Under the pieces are notes generated by a model that was not told the DNA's origin, made no database searches, and saw only the letters and a program-made list of their open reading frames with translations. This document shows positions 58,477 to 64,000 of a DNA stretch of 64,000 bases, in pieces. How positions within the stretch are numbered: position 1 is the stretch's first letter; every line of letters starts with the position of its first letter. The stretch lies in NCBI GenBank assembly GCA_002433025.1, contig DJGZ01000039.1, positions 1 through 64,000 on the forward strand, read 5' to 3'. Both the position numbers and the translations under genes were made by a program. The stretch comes from Bacteroidales bacterium UBA5833. Lineage in GTDB: Bacteria; Bacteroidota; Bacteroidia; Bacteroidales; Lentimicrobiaceae.

Positions 58477-59481
58477 ATGGCCACTGATTTCAACCGCATC
58501 CTGTCTGACCTGAAAAAGCGGATTTATTATCCTGTGTATCTGCTTAGCGGCGAAGAACCCTATTTTATTGACCTGATAAGCGATGCCATTGAACGGGAAG
58601 TACTCAGTGACATTGAAAAGGAATTTAACCAGACAATTCTTTACGGCCGTGATGTGAATGCAAGTATCATCCTCGACCATGCCAAGCGCTACCCGATGAT
58701 GTCGAGCCACCAGGTTGTCATCGTTAAGGAAGCACAGGAGATAAAAAACCTCGACGACCTGATACCATACATTGAGAAACCATTGAATACCACCATTCTG
58801 GTTCTTTGTCACAAATACAAAAAATTCGACAAACGAAAGTCAATCTATAAACTGATTGATAAAAAGGGGGTTGTATTTGATTCTGCAAGAATTTATGAAG
58901 AAAAAATTCCGGGTTGGATCGTTTCACAGGTTGAAGCCAACGGCTACGCCATCAGCCCAAAAGCCGCAAGCATGATCTCCGACGCCCTGGGGAATGACCT
59001 GAGCAAAGTGTCGAATGAACTTGGCAAATTATTTATCAATCTGCCCAAAGGAAACCTGATCACGGAAAAACTGGTTGAAGACAATATCGGTATCAGCAAA
59101 GACTACAATTTTTTCGAATTGCAGAAAGCGCTGATTAACAGAAATATTCCAAAAGCAAACCGGATCATCGCCTACTTTGCTTCAAATCCAAAGGAGAATC
59201 CCCTGATTAAAAATGTGATCCTGCTGTTTCACTTTTTTTCAAAGGTGCTGCTCTATCATTCTGTCAGAAGTAAGACTGATGCTGAAGCTGCGTCAGTGTT
59301 GGGCACCCCTGTCTACTTTCTGAATGACTACAAGACTGCCGTTCGCTGCTACAGCCCGGGGAAGGTTGTAGAGATTATCGGCCTGCTCAGGGAATATGAC
59401 CTTAAAAGCAAGGGTGTTGATGCGGGTTCAGCTACCGACGGAGAATTAACAAAAGAACTTATCTACAAGATTTTACATTAA
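58477..59481 (+). CDS. holA: DNA polymerase III subunit delta
   Basis: Clamp-loader delta subunit that opens the DnaN ring. The 334-residue protein has the family N-terminus (FNRILSDLKKRIYYPVYLLS, then GEEPYFIDLI), the AAA+-like middle (VVIVKEAQEIKNLDDLIPYI), and the C-terminal collar with DLKSKGVDAGSATDGELTKE. No Walker A is expected or present. It follows AMP nucleosidase by 12 nt; the gene converges on the acyl-CoA synthetase cluster. Confidence 0.94.
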   Translation: MATDFNRILSDLKKRIYYPVYLLSGEEPYFIDLISDAIEREVLSDIEKEFNQTILYGRDVNASIILDHAKRYPMMSSHQVVIVKEAQEIKNLDDLIPYIEKPLNTTILVLCHKYKKFDKRKSIYKLIDKKGVVFDSARIYEEKIPGWIVSQVEANGYAISPKAASMISDALGNDLSKVSNELGKLFINLPKGNLITEKLVEDNIGISKDYNFFELQKALINRNIPKANRIIAYFASNPKENPLIKNVILLFHFFSKVLLYHSVRSKTDAEAASVLGTPVYFLNDYKTAVRCYSPGKVVEIIGLLREYDLKSKGVDAGSATDGELTKELIYKILH

Positions 59482-59646
59482 ACGGACCTGAACCGCCGGG
59501 ATTCCGGAAAAACGAGCATAAAAAATTACAGGATTATACTTACCACTCATCAATAACAGAAAATCTGAAACTTTTTTACCTTGAATGGGATTTTATTAGG
59601 TTCGTTTGCCTGACAGGGAGTTCTGCAGGAATCCGGAAAACGCATC

Positions 59647-61500
59647 CTATTTCTTCCGGATAAATCTTTTACCCTGCTTTTTTTCTTTCTTACCACGGTG
59701 CCGCGGCTGATAATTGATCTGCTCTCCATACATGCCGGCGATAAGTGCCGCGTACCTTTCCTGCATATAGGTCCTTCTCACCTTCAGGGTAGGCGAAAGC
59801 TCTCCCGACTCTACCGACCATTCCTTTTCCATCAGGATAAACTTCCTCACCTGCCAGGTATGGTCCAGTGTTTCATTCAGTTCGTTGATTTCGCGCTGAA
59901 TTCTTTGAATCACCAGTTCCGTTTTCGACATTTCAGCATTTGTGCTGTATTCAATGCCTTTGGCCTCGCACCACGAACGGAGGTATTCAAAATTGGGCAC
60001 AATCAGTGCGGATGGATAATTACGGTTTTCCCCGATAACCATCGCACTTTCGATAAAAGGAGATTCTTTAATCCGGTTTTCAATCACCTGTGGTGCAATG
60101 TATTTCCCCAATGAGGTTTTGAAAATTTCTTTTTTACGGTCGGTGATTTTCAGGTACTGACCATTTACTAGTTCTCCGATATCGCCGGTATGGAACCACC
60201 CCTGTTCATCAAATACCTCTGCATTGCGGTCGGGCCGGTTATAATAACCCATCATCACATTAGGACCTTTAACCAGAATTTCGCCATCCTCAGCCAGCTT
60301 CAATTCCACCCCTGGCAAAGGCCGGCCCACTGTACCGAATCTTACACCACCCGGTTCAAAGGTACCTACGGCAATTACAGGGGATGTTTCAGTAAGACCG
60401 TACCCTTCGACTACCTGAATTCCGGCGGCCCAGAAAACCCTTGCCAGCTTGGGGTGAAGGGGAGCTCCCCCTGAAACGATGATACCCAGTCTTTCACCGA
60501 ATGCCCGTCTCCAATGGCGAAATACCAGCCGGTCGGCAAGAAGAAGCTTCAAACGGAAAGCCCGCCTGCGGGTGAGGTGGAAATCGAAACGATGACCGAG
60601 GTTGAGCGCCCAGAAAAAAATAATTTTTTGTATTCCCTTCAGATTTCTTCCCTTTCTGAGAATGGTAGCATAACTTTTTTCGATTACCCTGGGTACGGCA
60701 CAAAACATTTCCGGTTTTACTTCCCGCATGTTCTCACGCAAACGGTCGAGGCTTTCGGCATAATAAACCGAAATTCCCATATACTGATACATGTAATTAA
60801 GCATCCGTTCGTAAACATGACAGAGCGGCAGAAAACTCAGTGCACGGTTAACATCCCTGCTATTCAGGATATCACTTACTGCAGTAAAATTACTCACCAT
60901 ATTGACATGGGAAAGCATGACTCCTTTAGGCCTGCCGGTTGTCCCGGAAGTATAAATCAGGGTAGCAAGATCCTCTGGCCTTATCGATGACCGGATTGAA
61001 CCAAGTAAATCTCTGTTGGAATTTTTCCTCCCAAGTCTGACCAGGTCAGACCAATCTTTCAGGCCTTTCTGCTTTTCGAGTACAAAATATGCCTGGAGAT
61101 CGGGCAGGTCATTCAGAACAGGTTTGATCCGCTGATAGGCAGCGCGGCAACCGATAAACAGGACCCGGATCCTGGCATCTGTAAAGATAAAGCGGTAATT
61201 TTCAACACTTAATGTAGGATAAACCGGCACATGCACACCACCCGTCTGAAGAATGCCCATATCCAGAAAATTCCAGAAAGGGCTGTTGCCCATGATGGTG
61301 GCAACCCTGTCACCCGGAACAATTCCAAGTGCCATAAGCGCGTAACTGACGTGATCAGAATTTCTGATGTAATCCGAAGCAGAAATATCAGCCCATTTTC
61401 CCCGGGATTTCCAGGCAAATACATCCCCTTTACCGGCATACTTTCCCCGGTATAGCTGAAGCAGATCAAATATGCGGGTTACACTTTCCATCCGCACCAT
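59647..61500 (-). CDS. Long-chain fatty acid--CoA ligase (paralogue 1)
   Basis: Activates fatty acids to acyl-CoA via acyl-AMP. The 617-residue protein has the P-loop-like AMP motif LIYTSGTTGRPKGVMLSH (near 185), VVEGYGLTETSPVIAVG, and the C-terminal TGDIGELVNGQYLKITDRKK then EIFKTSLGKYIAPQVIENRI. The C-terminus is a basic tail (RHRGKKEKKQGKRFIRKK). It is the third of three similar genes on the minus strand, transcribed last, 26 nt from its neighbour. Confidence 0.93.
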   Translation of the reverse strand: MVRMESVTRIFDLLQLYRGKYAGKGDVFAWKSRGKWADISASDYIRNSDHVSYALMALGIVPGDRVATIMGNSPFWNFLDMGILQTGGVHVPVYPTLSVENYRFIFTDARIRVLFIGCRAAYQRIKPVLNDLPDLQAYFVLEKQKGLKDWSDLVRLGRKNSNRDLLGSIRSSIRPEDLATLIYTSGTTGRPKGVMLSHVNMVSNFTAVSDILNSRDVNRALSFLPLCHVYERMLNYMYQYMGISVYYAESLDRLRENMREVKPEMFCAVPRVIEKSYATILRKGRNLKGIQKIIFFWALNLGHRFDFHLTRRRAFRLKLLLADRLVFRHWRRAFGERLGIIVSGGAPLHPKLARVFWAAGIQVVEGYGLTETSPVIAVGTFEPGGVRFGTVGRPLPGVELKLAEDGEILVKGPNVMMGYYNRPDRNAEVFDEQGWFHTGDIGELVNGQYLKITDRKKEIFKTSLGKYIAPQVIENRIKESPFIESAMVIGENRNYPSALIVPNFEYLRSWCEAKGIEYSTNAEMSKTELVIQRIQREINELNETLDHTWQVRKFILMEKEWSVESGELSPTLKVRRTYMQERYAALIAGMYGEQINYQPRHRGKKEKKQGKRFIRKK

Positions 61501-61526
61501 AATTAACCGGTTAAATCATCAACGGT

Positions 61527-63308
61527 TTATGCTTCTTCTATGTCAAAAATCTTCTGAATCCGTTCACTGTATTTTTCAGAGATATAACCGCGCCGCAATT
61601 TAAGCGAGGCCGTAAGTTCTCCGGTATCAACAGTCCATTCCCTGTCAAGGAGCTCGAAACGCTTAACCTGTTCAGTTGCCCCGAAAAATTTATTGTATTT
61701 ATCAATTTCAACCTGAAAACGTTTTCTGATCCGGGGCAGATTCACAATTTCCGCATCGGTAGTATAGGGCACTTCCTTGATGGCACACCAGCCTTTAAGA
61801 TGATTAAAATCAGGGACGATCAGTGCCGCAGCAAATTTTTGGTTCTCACCCAGCACCATCAACGTATCAATAAATGGCGATTCCTTGAATTTGTTTTCAA
61901 GTTGCTCAGGGCTGATATATTTCCCGAGTGATGTCTTGAAAATTTCTTTTTTACGTCCGGTTAACCTCAGGTGGCCTTGTGGTTCAATTTTCCCGATATC
62001 GCCGGTATGAAACCAGCCTTCAGTATCAATTGCCGACTTTGTAAGCTCAGGTTCTTTGTAATAGCCCATCATGATGTTCCGGCCCTTTGCCAGAATTTCA
62101 CCATCACCGGCAATCATCACTTCCACGCCTTTCAGCACCCGCCCCACGGTTCCGAAACTTATGCCATTTTCGCTGAAATCACTGACAGCGATAACCGGAG
62201 AGGTTTCCGTAAGGCCATAACCTTCCAGCACCGGAATCCCCGCAGCCCAGAAAACACGCGAAAGCCTCGGCTGCAGGGCGGCGCCCCCCGATACTATAAC
62301 TTTCATGTTATTGCCCAGTGCTACCCTCCATTTGCTGAAAACCAGTTTATTGGCCAATTTCAGCTTTAGTTCATAATACCAGCCGTTGGTCCCGTAAAGT
62401 TCATACTTTAGTCCCAGGTTAACAGCCCAGAAAAAGATGAATTTTTTGATTCCGCTGAGTTTCCGGCCATTCATGATGATTTTATCGTAAATCTTCTCAA
62501 GCAGGCGGGGAACGGTAGTCAAAATATCCGGTTTCACTTCGCGCATATTCTCAGCAATGGAAGCTACATTCTCGGCATAATAAACCGAAATCCCCAGATA
62601 CTGATACATGTAGTTAAGCATACGCTCATACACGTGGCAGAGCGGCAGATAACTCACAGCCCTCCCTTTTTCACCTACCGGAGGGATATGAGAAACTGCC
62701 ATCACATTACTAAGAATATTATCATGCGAAAGCATCACCCCTTTCGGATTTCCGGTAGTGCCCGACGTGTAGATAAGGGTTGCCAGGTCGTCAGGTTTAA
62801 TGGTACTCTTAATCTCTTCCAGAGTTTCCTTGGCAGGATGTTCAAGCCCCAGGGTGATAAAATCATCCAGCAGGCGCAATCCCTCAACTGCTTTGACAGA
62901 ATAAACTGCTGTGAGACTTTGTATTTCAGGAATAATGTGTTCAATCTTTCTGAAAATATCCTTACCGGAAATAAACAAGACCCTTACGCCGGCATGGTTC
63001 AGGATATACTTGTAGTCAGACTCGCTGATGGTGGGATAAATCGGAACATGCACCGCCCCGGCCTGCATAATGCCCATATCGATAAAATTCCATTCCGGTC
63101 TGCTGGGCATGATGGTAGCCACCATATCCCCTTTCCTGATACCTGAGTATATGAGTGCATAACTTATGGCGTCAGAAATCCGGCGGTATTCGGAAATGCT
63201 GTATTTACGCCAGACACCGTCTTCTTTCCCGGCTATGGCATCATCCTTTGGCTGATAGGCTTCTGAATAGTGTGGCAAAAGATCGAATAAACGGGTAACT
63301 TTTGTCAT
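61527..63308 (-). CDS. Long-chain fatty acid--CoA ligase (paralogue 2)
   Basis: A 593-residue acyl-CoA synthetase with LIYTSGTTGNPKGVMLSHDN, LEGYGLTETSPVIAVSDFSE, HTGDIGKIEPQGHLRLTGRK and KTSLGKYISPEQLENKFKES. It is close to the neighbours in both directions, including nearly identical stretches around the AMP and adenylate-closing motifs. It lacks the basic tail of paralogue 1. The start is the ATG at 63308, 15 nt downstream of the next gene. Confidence 0.94.
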   Translation of the reverse strand: MTKVTRLFDLLPHYSEAYQPKDDAIAGKEDGVWRKYSISEYRRISDAISYALIYSGIRKGDMVATIMPSRPEWNFIDMGIMQAGAVHVPIYPTISESDYKYILNHAGVRVLFISGKDIFRKIEHIIPEIQSLTAVYSVKAVEGLRLLDDFITLGLEHPAKETLEEIKSTIKPDDLATLIYTSGTTGNPKGVMLSHDNILSNVMAVSHIPPVGEKGRAVSYLPLCHVYERMLNYMYQYLGISVYYAENVASIAENMREVKPDILTTVPRLLEKIYDKIIMNGRKLSGIKKFIFFWAVNLGLKYELYGTNGWYYELKLKLANKLVFSKWRVALGNNMKVIVSGGAALQPRLSRVFWAAGIPVLEGYGLTETSPVIAVSDFSENGISFGTVGRVLKGVEVMIAGDGEILAKGRNIMMGYYKEPELTKSAIDTEGWFHTGDIGKIEPQGHLRLTGRKKEIFKTSLGKYISPEQLENKFKESPFIDTLMVLGENQKFAAALIVPDFNHLKGWCAIKEVPYTTDAEIVNLPRIRKRFQVEIDKYNKFFGATEQVKRFELLDREWTVDTGELTASLKLRRGYISEKYSERIQKIFDIEEA

Positions 63309-63323
63309 ACGATGTCGGTTTGT

Positions 63324-64000
63324 TTAGGCAAATAGTTTTTCTATCCTGGTCTGATACTTTTTCGCAATAAATGAACGCTTCAGTTTGAGTGTCGGGGTAA
63401 GTTCCCCGCTGGCCGTTGACCATTCACTGTTCATAATCTCAATTTTCTTGATTTGTTCCGTGCTTCCAAACTCAGTATTATACTTGTCGATCACCTTAAG
63501 CAACCTCTGTTTTATCCTTGGCAATGCCACCATTTCCTCATCCGTAGTGTATTCAATTTCTTTAATCCTGCACCATGACCTCAGATGGTTAAAATCAGGA
63601 ACCACCAGTGCAGCGGCAAACTTCTGATTCTCACCAACTACCATAATATTATCAATAAACGGCGATTCTTTAATTTTGTTTTCGAGAAGCTCCGGAGCAA
63701 TGTACTTACCCAACGAGGTTTTGAATATTTCCTTTTTCCTGCCGGTGATCCGCAATTGGCCTTCAGGCTCAAACTGACCTATATCTCCCGTATGAAACCA
63801 TCCATCCCCATCGATGACCTGTGCGGTAAGTTCAGGATCTTTATAATAACCAAGCATGATATTGGGCCCGCGGGCCAGAATTTCCCCGTCTTCGGCTATC
63901 ATAACCTCAACGCCCCTGAGCGGTGGCCCCACCGTACCGATTTTGATTCCATTACTGTCGGTGCTGGTTACCGCAATAACAGGAGAGGTTTCAGTAAGTC
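63324..64000 (-). CDS. Long-chain fatty acid--CoA ligase (paralogue 3), 5' end outside window
   Basis: C-terminal about 225 residues of a third acyl-CoA synthetase; the frame stays open to the window edge, where it reads LTETSPVIAVTSTDSNGIKI then GTVGPPLRGVEVMIAEDGE. A GTG at 63932 is an internal valine, not a start. It has HTGDIGQFEPEGQLRITGRK and KTSLGKYIAPELLENKIKES. It is upstream of, and 15 nt from, paralogue 2; all three are likely one operon. Confidence 0.93.
   Translation of the reverse strand, partial: LTETSPVIAVTSTDSNGIKIGTVGPPLRGVEVMIAEDGEILARGPNIMLGYYKDPELTAQVIDGDGWFHTGDIGQFEPEGQLRITGRKKEIFKTSLGKYIAPELLENKIKESPFIDNIMVVGENQKFAAALVVPDFNHLRSWCRIKEIEYTTDEEMVALPRIKQRLLKVIDKYNTEFGSTEQIKKIEIMNSEWSTASGELTPTLKLKRSFIAKKYQTRIEKLFA

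Noticed and set aside
59498..59644. Near-repeat of a GGA(T/A)TCCGGAAAA-type sequence flanking the gap after holA
   Set aside because: Only about 13 bases with mismatches; within chance expectation and no other feature supports it.
1..64000. CRISPR arrays, tRNA or rRNA genes, insertion sequences and prophage
   Set aside because: No regularly spaced direct repeats, no tRNA-like T-loop with cloverleaf in the gaps, and no transposase, integrase or phage structural frame was found by reading.

Overview
The window is a contiguous, gene-dense piece of a Bacteroidota chromosome, most likely from the order Bacteroidales or a close relative. Three things point there. Many genes are preceded by the Bacteroidota -7 promoter element TAnnTTTG, sometimes with a TTG about 18-21 bases upstream. 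Several proteins belong to families typical of the phylum (DUF4476, DUF3822, DUF3795, DUF1599, a BT_3928-like DoxX protein, a fused E1 dehydrogenase, a PorV/PorQ-like barrel). Shine-Dalgarno sequences are inconspicuous. The genus cannot be named from the sequence alone. There is no rRNA, no recognisable tRNA, no CRISPR array, no transposase and no phage gene; the content is mainly housekeeping with scattered envelope and uncharacterised genes.

Layout. 0.1-7 kb: exported DUF4476 protein, MtgA transglycosylase, an outer-membrane porin-like protein, two RNA methyltransferases, two YkgJ-type cysteine-cluster proteins and a TerB-DnaJ protein. 7-11.7 kb: cold shock protein, ABC-F ATPase, DUF3795, a lipoprotein and DnaN. 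11.8-21.4 kb: a long minus-strand run (DUF1599, DoxX, an orphan oligopeptide-type permease, TpiA, PrmA, a 1494-residue exported protein, PlsY). 21.5-31 kb: FolP and the c-di-AMP cyclase, a TPR-like lipoprotein, peptide deformylase, RuvX, DapD, a GT9 glycosyltransferase, TsaC-type protein, a TorF-like porin and the fused alpha/beta E1 dehydrogenase. 31-41 kb: M3 peptidase, Arr rifampin ADP-ribosyltransferase, YbaN, DUF2461, a PorV-like barrel paired with a helix-hairpin-helix barrel protein, a POT transporter and a YhcC-like radical SAM protein. 41-49.4 kb: an SPFH (band 7) operon, YjjG phosphatase, a Cys-rich exported protein, and the rsfS-ftsH-LUD-DUF2007-cdsA-psd run. 49.5-64 kb: BirA, SRPBCC, PyrE, Nudix, CoaD, RsmD, DUF3822 with a pseudopilin-like protein, a TPR protein, a Pmp3/YqaE microprotein, a frameshifted DUF434 gene, an HsdR-N nuclease-like protein, AMP nucleosidase, HolA and three tandem long-chain acyl-CoA synthetases, the last cut by the window edge.

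Themes. Phospholipid synthesis is represented by PlsY, CdsA, Psd and the acyl-CoA synthetases; envelope building by MtgA, several barrels and the giant exported protein; translation quality control by Def, PrmA, RsmD, TrmH-like, TsaC-type, RsfS, ABC-F and FtsH. I found no complete new defence or mobile system. The best leads for unknown biology are the HhH-barrel/PorV-like pair, the giant exported protein beside plsY, the DUF3822/pseudopilin-like pair, and the SPFH four-gene operon. Many start codons were re-set here: in-frame TTG codons that look like starts are in fact the last bases of TAnnTTTG promoter boxes.
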